Shown here: one piece after another, positions 7,247 to 15,669 of the stretch
Layout of the letters: the number at the start of each line of letters is the position of its first letter
Numbering within the stretch: the stretch's first letter is position 1
NCBI GenBank assembly: GCA_958427145.1
Contig: CAUAAZ010000001.1
Location: 1-64,000 of the forward strand
Origin: an uncultured Collinsella sp.
GTDB taxonomy: Bacteria; Actinomycetota; Coriobacteriia; Coriobacteriales; Coriobacteriaceae
Direction of reading: 5' to 3'
Length of the DNA stretch: 64,000 nt
Made by a program: the position numbers and the translations under genes
The notes under the pieces: model-generated
What the model was told of the DNA's origin: nothing
The model's database searches: none
Seen by the model: only the letters and a program-made list of their open reading frames with translations

Positions 7247-8662
7247 TTAATGCGACATGTGCGACTCGCGACGAGCGTACACCAGCGACGCCACGAACCC
7301 GACCACGGCAACTACAGCCGCCACACGCACGGCAGTTGCAAATCCAATCGCCTGGGCAACGTCGGTCGCAGCGCCAGCCGCGCCGGCAGTCGCTGCAGAA
7401 CTCGAGAGCAGGCCGATAAACAGGGACGGGCCAAACGATGCGGCAATCATGTTCCACGTGTTAAGCAATGCCGTTCCGTGAGGATGTTCAGCGGCAGGCA
7501 GCGTCTCCAATCCGGCCGTTTGCGAGGGGCTCAGCACCAAACCGACTCCGGCATACACCACAACGGTCAGCGCCACAACGACGCCGATGTTCATGCTTGC
7601 CGCCGTCATCGAGATTGCAGTCTGCCCCACGGCAATCAGGGCAAAGCCGACCGGCAGCAGCGGCCATGCGCCACGGGCGTCCATCACGCGTCCGCCCACA
7701 ATCGAGGTCACGGCGTTGCAGGCAATTGCCGGCAAAATGAGCAGGCCCGCAACAAGTGCGGTCATGCCGTATGCGCCCTCAAAATAGAGCGGCAACAAAA
7801 CACTCATCGAGAACGTTGTCATCATCGACACCACCACAAGCAGGCACGCAGGCCAAAAACGAACGCTCGCCATGGGACGCACGTTAAGCACCGGATGCTC
7901 GAGTTTGAGCTGACGGGCCGCAAACAGGCCGAGCAGCACAATGGCGGCGATAAGCGTCACGATGCCGGCAATCAGATTGGTCGAGAACTCGCCTACGGAA
8001 TACACAAATGCCGTAATGCCGGCGGCGAGCAAAACAACCGACAGAATATCAAGCGTGGTGTTCGAGCGCTCTCCGACATTCTGAACAAGCTTAACGCCCG
8101 CCGCAGCGACCACAATGCCGCCCACCAGCGGCACTACGAACACCGCCCTCCAGCCGAACAACGTGCACATAAGACCGCTAATCACGGGTCCAAACGCCGG
8201 TCCTAGCGTAATGCAGGCACCACCCAGGCTCAGATACAGACCAAGCTTCTCGCGCGGGGCGCAAGACAGCACCACGTTCATCATGAGCGGAAACAAGATG
8301 CCCGATCCCGCAGCCTGCAAAATACGACTTGGCAGCAAAACGCTAAACGACGGAGCGATCAGACACAGGACTTCGCCGGCGACCATACATCCGCATGCGA
8401 AAAACAGCAGCTTGCGCGTCGAGAAACGGCCGGACAGGAAGGCCATGATGGCCGTAAAGATCGACGTCACAATCATGTAGCCCGAGACGAGCCACTGTGC
8501 CGTGGTGGCACTCACCGAAAAGGCTGCCATAATGTCGTGCAGCGCCACGTTAATGATGTTCTCGTTAAACGCGGCAACAAAGGCTGCAATATACATAACG
8601 ACGAGAATCGCCGCAGTGGCCGATGGCGTTACTTGAACTTGTTGCTGAGATTTGCTCCCCAT
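7247..8662 (-). CDS. DHA2-type MFS multidrug exporter
   Basis: The 471-residue membrane protein has about 14 hydrophobic segments, as in the EmrB/QacA group. Family signatures include NENIINVALHDI in helix 1, LVSGYMIVTSIFTAIMAFLS in helices 2-3, and GACITLGPAFGPVISG in the antiporter-motif region of helix 5. Such proteins export drugs or organic ions using the proton gradient. The ATG at 8662 follows AGAGGAAGGAA; the open frame continues to 9073 but has no membrane-like character there. It is transcribed divergently from the deformylase-like gene; no dedicated repressor is next to it. Substrate is unknown. Confidence 0.88.
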   Translation of the reverse strand: MGSKSQQQVQVTPSATAAILVVMYIAAFVAAFNENIINVALHDIMAAFSVSATTAQWLVSGYMIVTSIFTAIMAFLSGRFSTRKLLFFACGCMVAGEVLCLIAPSFSVLLPSRILQAAGSGILFPLMMNVVLSCAPREKLGLYLSLGGACITLGPAFGPVISGLMCTLFGWRAVFVVPLVGGIVVAAAGVKLVQNVGERSNTTLDILSVVLLAAGITAFVYSVGEFSTNLIAGIVTLIAAIVLLGLFAARQLKLEHPVLNVRPMASVRFWPACLLVVVSMMTTFSMSVLLPLYFEGAYGMTALVAGLLILPAIACNAVTSIVGGRVMDARGAWPLLPVGFALIAVGQTAISMTAASMNIGVVVALTVVVYAGVGLVLSPSQTAGLETLPAAEHPHGTALLNTWNMIAASFGPSLFIGLLSSSAATAGAAGAATDVAQAIGFATAVRVAAVVAVVGFVASLVYARRESHMSH

Positions 8663-8867
8663 GCATTTCCTTCCTCTTGGAACGACAGTCGCATCGCCCC
8701 AGAGGAACAGTCCAGGGCGAAAAATGAGCCCTAGACTTACGCCAGACGCCGTACACGACGAATCTGGCAACATGGTCCAACATCGAAAGATTGTAACGCG
8801 GACGCACAGCTTTCCTTCCGCGCTATTATTAAAAGTCCACGAAAGCATAAGACATGAGGAGCCCGCC

Positions 8868-9278
8868 ATGATTAAGCCCATCATGAAATCCGAGTTCTTT
8901 TTGCGTCTGCCTTCCGAAGACGCGGGACCCGACGATGCCGCAACCGGGCAGGATCTCCTGGATACACTCCACGAGCATGAGCGCGAGTGCGTGGGCCTCG
9001 CCGCCAACATGATCGGCGTGCGCAAACGCATCATCTGCGTAAAGGACGGCAACAGGACACTCCTGATGTACAACCCTCAGATTCTTGAGCAGGTCAATGC
9101 CTATCAGACGAGCGAAGGATGCCTCTCGCTGATCGGCGAGCGTCCCTGTACCCGCTATCGCCGCATTAAGGTGGAGTATTTGGACGAGAACTTCGTTCAC
9201 CGCATCAAAAACTTCTCGGGCTACACCGCCGAGATCATCCAGCACGAAATCGACCACTGCAACGGCGTCGTGGTTTAG
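8868..9278 (+). CDS. Peptide deformylase-like protein
   Basis: This 136-residue short deformylase has motif II EGCLS (83-87) and motif III HEIDH (126-130) intact, giving the Cys and two His metal ligands and the catalytic Glu. Motif I reads GLAANMIG (43-50), where canonical enzymes have Gln in place of Met. This GLAANMIG form is common in a Firmicute/Actinobacterial side-branch of the family. It probably removes N-formyl groups from peptides or acts on related substrates. The ATG at 8868 follows GAGGAGCCC. A LysR gene follows 36 bp downstream. A second, more degenerate paralog lies at 22920-23339. Confidence 0.85.
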   Translation: MIKPIMKSEFFLRLPSEDAGPDDAATGQDLLDTLHEHERECVGLAANMIGVRKRIICVKDGNRTLLMYNPQILEQVNAYQTSEGCLSLIGERPCTRYRRIKVEYLDENFVHRIKNFSGYTAEIIQHEIDHCNGVVV

Positions 9279-9314
9279 GCCACCTGCCAAAATGAGGGTA
9301 CCGGAGGCCTCCCT

Positions 9315-10238
9315 ATGGATATCAGCCGCTTTGGCGAATTCGCCATCTTAGCGCAGTCACGCACGTTTCTTGATGCGGCGGAACTGCTTTTCATGTCGCA
9401 ATCAACCCTCTCCAAGCACATCATGGCAATGGAGCACGAACTCGGCTGCAAGCTCATCGATCGAAGCCAGCGCCACGTAACACTCACCGCGCAAGGTGAA
9501 GCGCTCCTCCCCTATGCGCAAAAAATTGCGACGCTTCAGCACCGCTATCTTGCCGCCATTCAAATAGGCGCAGGTGAGCCGCTCGAGCACCTCACCGTAG
9601 GTTCTATCCCCATTATGGCCCCTTATGGGATCACGGACGCCGTCATCGATTTTCAGCAGGCGAACCCCTCATATTCTGTCGAGCTCATCGAAGGCGAGGG
9701 CGACACACTCAAGCGCATGCTCCTGCACGAGGACATTGACCTGGCCTTCATCCGTGACAGCGGCGCCATCGAGCCGGAGTTCAAAAAGATTCCCTTTACG
9801 ACCGACCGGCTCGTGGCCGTCCTTCCGCTCGACCATCCACTCGCCGAATGTGACACTGTCGAGATAGACGACCTTATCGACGAGAATTTCCTCATGCTTC
9901 CCCAAGGCTCGTTCGTAAGCGAGCTCGTCCTTTCCCTTTGTCGCGAAGCTGGATTTGGCCCACGTGTTACGTTCACCGGCAAACGAGCCGAGAACATCAT
10001 CTCTCTTGTCGCACGCGGCGCCGGCGTCTCATTCCTCATGCGCAAGCCAGCGGAATCGCTCGCCAGCGGAAAGGTAGCCCTGGTGCCGCTCGAGCCCGCG
10101 ACGACCTCCGAGGTCAGGCTCTACCTCAAGCGAAACGCCGCGCACTCGCAGGCGGTCGTCTCGTTCATCGGCTTCCTCCCCTACCGTCAGCTCCTGCAGG
10201 GCGACCGTACGTCTTCCACCGCGGCACGACCGTCATAA
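9315..10238 (+). CDS. LysR-family transcriptional regulator
   Basis: The 307-residue protein has the standard LysR winged helix at the N-terminus (AAELLFMSQSTLSKHIMAME, about 22-41) and a periplasmic-binding-protein-like effector domain (about 90-295). It sits after the deformylase-like gene and convergent to the PTS/ceramidase-fold operon, so it may control either. A dyad typical of LysR sites lies upstream of that operon at 15525-15541. Effector and targets are unknown. Confidence 0.88.
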   Translation: MDISRFGEFAILAQSRTFLDAAELLFMSQSTLSKHIMAMEHELGCKLIDRSQRHVTLTAQGEALLPYAQKIATLQHRYLAAIQIGAGEPLEHLTVGSIPIMAPYGITDAVIDFQQANPSYSVELIEGEGDTLKRMLLHEDIDLAFIRDSGAIEPEFKKIPFTTDRLVAVLPLDHPLAECDTVEIDDLIDENFLMLPQGSFVSELVLSLCREAGFGPRVTFTGKRAENIISLVARGAGVSFLMRKPAESLASGKVALVPLEPATTSEVRLYLKRNAAHSQAVVSFIGFLPYRQLLQGDRTSSTAARPS

Positions 10239-10300
10239 TCCCTGCTGCTCCACAACCGCAGACTAGTGTCCGCAAACACGCTGACAACGGCACAAAACAC

Positions 10301-10341
10301 AAATATGCCTCGGGCGGCACGTCGCCGTCCGAGGCATATTT
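10301..10341. terminator. Bidirectional terminator, LysR / PTS
   Basis: AAATATGCCTCGG (10301-10313) pairs perfectly with 10329-10341, with A and T runs on the two sides, between convergent genes. Confidence 0.8.
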
Positions 10342-10361
10342 AATCAAAGTGCGCAAAAAGA

Positions 10362-11804
10362 CTAGTCCACCGAGATGTTGAGTGCCTTACCGCCCTTGTC
10401 CTTCCTGGTACCGATCACCATAGCGGCGACAAGAGCCAGAACGAAAGCGACCACACCGGAGATGACAAGGCCGATAAAGCCCGTGTCGATGCCGGCAGGG
10501 TTAATAAAGCTCGGGAAACCGAGCGGGCCGGAGGCACCAAAGGCATAGAGTTTGGCACCCAAGAGACCGGCAATGGCGCCGCCTACACCAGCGGAAATAA
10601 AGGTTGCCCACATAAGACGCTTACGCGGCAGCAAGATGGCGTAAAGCGCAGGCTCGTTGACACCGAAAATCGAAGAGACAAGGGCGGGAATGTTGACGGC
10701 AGCATTTTCCTCGGAGTCCTTGGTTCGGATGACCATGCCAAGCGCAGCACCGGCGATGGCACAACCGCCTGCATACACGAGCGGGTTAATGAGGTCATAG
10801 CCGTAGGTTGCGACATCGAGGAACCACAGCGGGATGATACCCCAGTGCAGGCCGAACATGACGAGCAGGCTCCAGAACGTGCCGATGACGAAGCCGGCGA
10901 TGGCGGGCTGGAAGTTGATGAGCATCAAGATGATCTGGGCAACGATGTTGGAGAGGACCGTCATGACCGGACCGACCACAAGCAGGCCAAGGATGCCGCA
11001 AATGAGGAGCGTCAGGATGTTGGAGAAGAACGAGCTCACAAGCGCGGGCAGCGCGTTAGAAAGGGCCTTGTGCACCTTGGAGGCAATCCAGACGATAAAG
11101 ATCGCAGGCAGAATCGTCGATGAGTAATTCTGCATGATCAGCGGGATGCCAAAAATATCACCGTAGACATTGGACTCGAAGACCGTGCCGGCGCCGAGCG
11201 TGTAGAGCGGATCTCCGCCCATAAGGGCAACGAGCGTCGGGTAGACGAGGATACCACCGAGCGCCATTCCCATAACGGGCTTAAGTCCGAACTTCTTGGC
11301 CGACGTCCAGCCAATGATTAGCGGAAAGTAATAGAAGACCGAATCTCCGATTGCCGAGAGCGTCACATACGTATTGCTGTCCTTGGCAAGCCAACCGGCA
11401 ACCGTGCAGAGCGCGAGCATCGACTTGATAAAGCCACCGGCCATAAGCACGCCAAGAACCGGTTGCAGGATCTCGGAGATGATGGCCAGCAGACGCGAGA
11501 ATGGATCGCCCTTTTTGACGTCGTCGCCTTCATCGATATCGAGTGCGGGTTTGGAGTCGAACCCGCCAATCTGAACAAGGTCGTTGTAGACGGCCTCGAC
11601 AGTGGCACCAATCACGACCTGATACTGTCCGCCGGCCTGGATGACGTCAACGACGCCCTTCGTCGCCTTAAGCTCATTGGTCTGGGCGAGCGATTCATCC
11701 TTGAGGTGGAAGCGGAGACGCGTAATGCAGTGGCTCACGTCTAACACATTGTCTCGACCACCGACCTTTGTGATGATTTCATCGCAAAGCTTCTGGTATT
11801 TCAT
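10362..11804 (-). CDS. PTS EIIBC component, beta-glucoside/sucrose type
   Basis: The 480-residue protein has an EIIB domain (about 1-85) with the phosphorylated cysteine Cys26 in DVSHCITRLRFHL, and an EIIC membrane channel (about 105-475) with roughly ten hydrophobic segments. It imports and phosphorylates a sugar or glycoside. No EIIA domain is fused, so EIIA must come from elsewhere. The ATG at 11804 follows AAAAAGGAGAATTCC; upstream frame to 12140 is not conserved. It is the last gene of a minus-strand operon with two ceramidase-fold proteins and an amidohydrolase-like protein, separated from them by 193 bp. Substrate is not predictable from sequence. Confidence 0.9.
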   Translation of the reverse strand: MKYQKLCDEIITKVGGRDNVLDVSHCITRLRFHLKDESLAQTNELKATKGVVDVIQAGGQYQVVIGATVEAVYNDLVQIGGFDSKPALDIDEGDDVKKGDPFSRLLAIISEILQPVLGVLMAGGFIKSMLALCTVAGWLAKDSNTYVTLSAIGDSVFYYFPLIIGWTSAKKFGLKPVMGMALGGILVYPTLVALMGGDPLYTLGAGTVFESNVYGDIFGIPLIMQNYSSTILPAIFIVWIASKVHKALSNALPALVSSFFSNILTLLICGILGLLVVGPVMTVLSNIVAQIILMLINFQPAIAGFVIGTFWSLLVMFGLHWGIIPLWFLDVATYGYDLINPLVYAGGCAIAGAALGMVIRTKDSEENAAVNIPALVSSIFGVNEPALYAILLPRKRLMWATFISAGVGGAIAGLLGAKLYAFGASGPLGFPSFINPAGIDTGFIGLVISGVVAFVLALVAAMVIGTRKDKGGKALNISVD

Positions 11805-11997
11805 GGAATTCTCCTTTTTCTGAGCGGGGTATAGCATCGATTTCATGCCTCCGTAGTCGACGTGGGAGGGCAAGGAACCCGCTTCCCCCTTTGAAATCCG
11901 CGGACGCACGTACGCCCGGGATGGGAAACGGCAGAGAAGATGGAAGATGCCGATCACATGGCAGCGAGCCTCATTGGCCCATGCCACGCAATCAGGT

Positions 11998-13116
11998 CTA
12001 CAGACGCGAATCTGCTGCGCCGAGAAGTCTCGTCGTCTGGCAGAACTTGTCACACAGACGTTCCGGTTCGCCCTGGGGAATCTGAGTACGCTCGGTCTCA
12101 AAGGAGAGGCCGTACTCGCGTGCCGGAAGGAAATACTCAAAATAGCCGTTGGTGTAACCGCAAACTATTCCCTCGACCGGGCATTCGCGCTTCATGCGAA
12201 TACCCAAGTCGCTGCCGAGCTCACTCGGGAACACAAAGAGATGCAGGCCGCCCAAACTGATGACGACACACTTAAGCGTGAGCGAAAAGTCGTCATGGGC
12301 AACGGTGTGATAGAACGTCTGAGGCTCGATGCGGTCGAGAACAACCTCGCGATCGAGCTTGATCTGGGAAATCGCCTCGGCAAGACCGGTCGAAACGCGC
12401 TCGACCTCGGGAATGCCGCGTCCCTGACGAAAATTGCGGTCGCTACAGTCGCCAGCAGCACCGACGACCATGGCCGGATAGTAACCAAGACTCTGAGCGA
12501 GCTTTTTGCCGGTAAGACCGGCGAGTTCGCTCGTGAGCTCCGTGCAGTCGGGTCCGACGCAAGCGGAATGCACCGCCCAGTTCACAAAGCCCGCAAATGG
12601 CTTGCCTTCGGTATCGAAGAACGACACCACGATAACCTCATTGTCGGCAAGCTCTCCGGGAATGATGCGGTTGTCGTAGAAACCGGTGATGACTTTTTTG
12701 CCCATGCGACAGGTCGCAGGTCGCGCGTTGGCGCGGCACTCTTCGAAGCATTGACAGATGGTATCGAGGAACCAGCGATAGTAGTCCTCGTTGAATTTTC
12801 CCGTCCACCAGCTGCGATGGTAGGCGACGATCGAAGTGTGGTCGTGCGTCGCGGAGAGCAGAACGCAGTCACGGTCGATTCCGTAGCGCTCGGCGAGCAT
12901 CGTCTTAACCTCCTCGGCCATGCTTTCCTCGAACTCGAGGACATCGGCATTAAAGAGAAACACTTCACGTTCGCCTTGCTGGAAGAGGATGGCGTTGGCG
13001 AAGACGTCGTCATGGACGCCTGTCGCAGGCTCCAGACGGTTGGGAAGATTGCGGTAGCCAATCAGGTAGATGCCGCCCTGTGGGGTGATTTTGCGGCGCG
13101 CGTGTCCAATGTTCAT
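11998..13116 (-). CDS. Neutral-ceramidase-fold hydrolase, catalytic residues intact
   Basis: The 372-residue protein matches the neutral/alkaline ceramidase N-terminal domain. Candidate zinc ligands and catalytic groups appear in family order: His91/His93 in SATHDHTS, His183 in VNWAVHSA, nucleophile-region Ser225 in GAAGDCSDRN, Glu299 in FPSELG, and tyrosines in GYTNGYFEYFL (320-330). Ceramidases hydrolyse the amide of N-acyl sphingoid bases. No signal peptide is visible, unlike secreted ceramidases, so a cytosolic amide substrate is more likely. It lies 18 bp after its divergent paralog and upstream of the PTS gene. Confidence 0.78.
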   Translation of the reverse strand: MNIGHARRKITPQGGIYLIGYRNLPNRLEPATGVHDDVFANAILFQQGEREVFLFNADVLEFEESMAEEVKTMLAERYGIDRDCVLLSATHDHTSIVAYHRSWWTGKFNEDYYRWFLDTICQCFEECRANARPATCRMGKKVITGFYDNRIIPGELADNEVIVVSFFDTEGKPFAGFVNWAVHSACVGPDCTELTSELAGLTGKKLAQSLGYYPAMVVGAAGDCSDRNFRQGRGIPEVERVSTGLAEAISQIKLDREVVLDRIEPQTFYHTVAHDDFSLTLKCVVISLGGLHLFVFPSELGSDLGIRMKRECPVEGIVCGYTNGYFEYFLPAREYGLSFETERTQIPQGEPERLCDKFCQTTRLLGAADSRL

Positions 13117-13134
13117 GCACGTTCTCCTTCTGTG

Positions 13135-14382
13135 TCACGCCGCATTCAAGGCGGCAATGATGATTTCGACGAGGCGCTCATGGGATCCGGCGGCAAAACC
13201 GGAGTTCATGGCCTCATAGGTGATCTTTTCGTACGCGTCGGGAGCCGGTAGGTACTTCTGTCCGCCGTTGACGAGCGTGGCAAAGAACACAGAGCCGGAC
13301 CGAGCGGCGCGCACAGTGGCGCCGAATGCACTCGAGACCTCAGGTTGTACGCCGACAAGCTCGACGTTTCCCAGCCGGAGCAGATAGACCCTCGTGCGCT
13401 GCTCGCCAGCGGCATGAAATTCATACGTTCGGTGCGGAGCCAAAGAGTGAAAATCGGCGCGTGTCTGAGCGGGCAGAAAAACGTCGACCGTGCGGGCATC
13501 GATGCCGGTGGCGTCATCCTCACGCGCCATGCGAGCGGCCTCGATCAAAGCATCGCCCAAGGCCTGCCCCTGCTGGTGCAGCATGCGGTATCCGTCTTCA
13601 TGGGCATCGACCGTCTGCTTAACGCCGGCCGCATCGAACATGACGTTCATGGCGCGCTCCGCCGGACCTTGGTCGCCCGCGGCGCCTGGCAGCAACAGGA
13701 CAACGCCGCCCAGCTCGCGCTCGAGTGACATGGCGGCAAAACCAAAGAGGTCTCCGCTCGCCATGTGCCTCCCCTCGGAGTCGCGGGACCCGTCGAGCAC
13801 GGAGGACTGAACGTCCGCCGTCGCGAGCACGGCAACATACTCGCCCCCGGCATCCCTTATGGCGAGTACGGGCATCGTGTGGTCGGCAAACCCCCTGGGA
13901 TTCGAGCCCAACCACCAGCCGGCAGGCGTCTCAATGTCGCGATTAACGTTCACGGGGCATTCGCCCTCCACAGTGGCGAGCGTGGCAGAGCGAATGCCCG
14001 CAACAGCGCGCTCGACAGCCGTGCGGGCGGCAGCGACGAGCGCTGCGCGATAGCGCTCGTTGCGGTTGCGGGCAGCATCGTCGACAAGATGCCCGGGAGT
14101 GCGGACGTGAGGCATGGAAAACGTGTGGGTAGGAACCACCCAAGAATAAGCACCGCTGCAATTGGCGGCATCCTCAACAACCTCACGCAGATCGGCGAGT
14201 AGAGCCGGAGCGATCGAGGTGACCTCAAGCGAAAGGACGCAGGCGCGTCGCCCCGTCCCCTCGATGATAAGGGCACGGGCGAAGACCTCATGACGGAGTT
14301 CGTCGAAACCGTCGAACGGCAACACGTCCCCAAGATCGATGGCCACACGAGCGGCCCCAGCCCTCATCTCTCCTTCGTCCAT
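13135..14382 (-). CDS. Divergent ceramidase-fold protein
   Basis: This 415-residue paralog-like protein shares the ceramidase layout: VVPTHTFSMPHV for the first metal site, PGAAGDQGPAER for the nucleophile loop, VGVQPEVSSAFG for the glutamate, and KYLPAPDAYE for the tyrosine region. The second metal histidine is not obvious (the region reads VLATADVQSS) and the nucleophile serine position is changed (GDQGPA against GDCSDR). It may therefore have altered chemistry or serve as a partner of the intact protein downstream. The ATG at 14382 follows GAGGGGAGTATC and lies 26 bp after the amidohydrolase-like gene. No signal peptide was seen. Confidence 0.7.
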   Translation of the reverse strand: MDEGEMRAGAARVAIDLGDVLPFDGFDELRHEVFARALIIEGTGRRACVLSLEVTSIAPALLADLREVVEDAANCSGAYSWVVPTHTFSMPHVRTPGHLVDDAARNRNERYRAALVAAARTAVERAVAGIRSATLATVEGECPVNVNRDIETPAGWWLGSNPRGFADHTMPVLAIRDAGGEYVAVLATADVQSSVLDGSRDSEGRHMASGDLFGFAAMSLERELGGVVLLLPGAAGDQGPAERAMNVMFDAAGVKQTVDAHEDGYRMLHQQGQALGDALIEAARMAREDDATGIDARTVDVFLPAQTRADFHSLAPHRTYEFHAAGEQRTRVYLLRLGNVELVGVQPEVSSAFGATVRAARSGSVFFATLVNGGQKYLPAPDAYEKITYEAMNSGFAAGSHERLVEIIIAALNAA

Positions 14383-14408
14383 GGCAGATACTCCCCTCTG
14401 ATTGCCGC

Positions 14409-15443
14409 TCACTCGACACCGTACAGTTGCTGCGCCGTACCGCCAAGCACAAGGTCGCTGTCTGTATCGCTCAGATTTGCAGCGCGAACGCAGGCGACAC
14501 CCTCGGTGAGCCACTCGCGTTTAACGGGATAACTCGTACCAAAGACAATATGGTCTGCACCAAGGACTTCAACCGCACAGGCAAGAAGCGTCTCGCCCCA
14601 GGGCTGAGCATGGGACATGTCGAAATAAACGTTGTTCTCAAGACGCTTGGAGACCGTCTCGGTATCGGTCTGGAAGCGACCCGAGGCATCTGGACGCTTG
14701 GGACCGTGCGGCAGCAGCATCTCCTTAAACGCAAAATAAGCGCCACCGAGCATGGAGTGGACCATCTTGACGTTGGGATAACGCTCGAAGAAGTCGCTGA
14801 AGATTTCACGACCGATTGCCGTGGTCTGGTCGACGCAACGGCCGTAGGAGCGACGCAGGTTGTCGTATGCGAGCAACGACGTGTTCTCGACCGGCACGGG
14901 CACATGGTGCACGTAAACGGTGACGCTACGTTCGTTCAGGCGCTCAAAAAAGCTCGAAAAGATCGGATCGTCAAGATAGCGCCTGCCGTAGTGGGCGCAG
15001 AGTTGCACGCCCGCGAAACCCTCGTCGAGCCTGCGATCGAGCTCCTCGAGGTTCGCCTCGGTGCCAAAGGGAGGCACGGCGACAAGCGGCATCAAGCGAC
15101 CGTTCGACGCTTTTGCGTCAGCGGCCATACCGTCGTTGAAGCGCCGGCACATCTCGAGTGACATCCACTCATGGCAGCCGGGGAGTTTGAGAATCGCTTT
15201 ATCGACCCCCGCCTCGTCCATGTCTGCCAGACGCTTCTCAAGGGTGTAGTCTCCCTCGATATAGTTGAGGCCCGGAAAGCCAGCGGGCTTTTCGATCACA
15301 ATCTGTCGCTTGCCCGTGGGGCTTACGGTCAGGTAGCCCTCGGTGTCGTAAGCGCGGGGTACCTCGGCCAAAAACTGTTCGCAGAGCGTCTCGTCATGAA
15401 AGATGCGCTCGTCGAACCAGTAGGAATTTGCATCGATAATCAT
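14409..15443 (-). CDS. Amidohydrolase-2-type TIM-barrel protein with altered metal site
   Basis: The 344-residue protein resembles the ACMSD/amidohydrolase-2 family: VYVHHVPVPVE and MVHSMLGGAY carry the barrel histidines, and VFGTSYPVKREWL is the C-terminal strand. The usual N-terminal HxH is missing (MIIDANSYW) and the C-terminal Asp of the GTDYP motif is Ser (GTSYP). Such losses suggest reduced or changed metal binding, possibly a decarboxylase- or lyase-like reaction, or a non-catalytic role. It is the first gene of the four-gene operon. A LysR-type dyad lies about 80 bp upstream. Confidence 0.7.
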   Translation of the reverse strand: MIIDANSYWFDERIFHDETLCEQFLAEVPRAYDTEGYLTVSPTGKRQIVIEKPAGFPGLNYIEGDYTLEKRLADMDEAGVDKAILKLPGCHEWMSLEMCRRFNDGMAADAKASNGRLMPLVAVPPFGTEANLEELDRRLDEGFAGVQLCAHYGRRYLDDPIFSSFFERLNERSVTVYVHHVPVPVENTSLLAYDNLRRSYGRCVDQTTAIGREIFSDFFERYPNVKMVHSMLGGAYFAFKEMLLPHGPKRPDASGRFQTDTETVSKRLENNVYFDMSHAQPWGETLLACAVEVLGADHIVFGTSYPVKREWLTEGVACVRAANLSDTDSDLVLGGTAQQLYGVE

Positions 15444-15524
15444 TGGTTGGAACCGCCTTTCATCTTGTTGAAAACATTCTAGAAAAGCAGGTACCCGGAC
15501 ATCAATTCCAGCTTAAGCCCACTG

Positions 15525-15541
15525 TATTCCATTTTGGAATA
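15525..15541. promoter_or_regulatory. LysR-type dyad upstream of the ceramidase/PTS operon
   Basis: TATTCCA-TTT-TGGAATA is a 7-bp dyad with a T-N11-A core, placed about 80 bp upstream of the amidohydrolase-like start. The operon-end LysR (9315-10238) is a candidate binder; this is inference. Confidence 0.45.
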
Positions 15542-15611
15542 GAACTTACCGCTCACACGCGAACCTCGCCCGCTCAACGAGACAAGCGCTAACAGCACGG
15601 GCTTAGACAGA

Positions 15612-15648
15612 AAACGGTCGGCCCGCATCCGTTGCGGGCCGACCGTTT
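15612..15648 (-). terminator. Terminator of the XRE-aminotransferase gene
   Basis: AAACGGTCGGCCCGC (15612-15626) pairs perfectly with 15634-15648 and has a T run on the minus strand, 22 bp after the stop codon. Confidence 0.85.
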
Positions 15649-15669
15649 CATTACAGGCTACCTTTGCCG

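Noticed and set aside
11947..13251. Long plus-strand open frame (over 430 codons) opposite the ceramidase-fold genes
   Set aside because: It has no ribosome-binding site or family match and shadows two genes with clear motifs; typical of GC-rich DNA.
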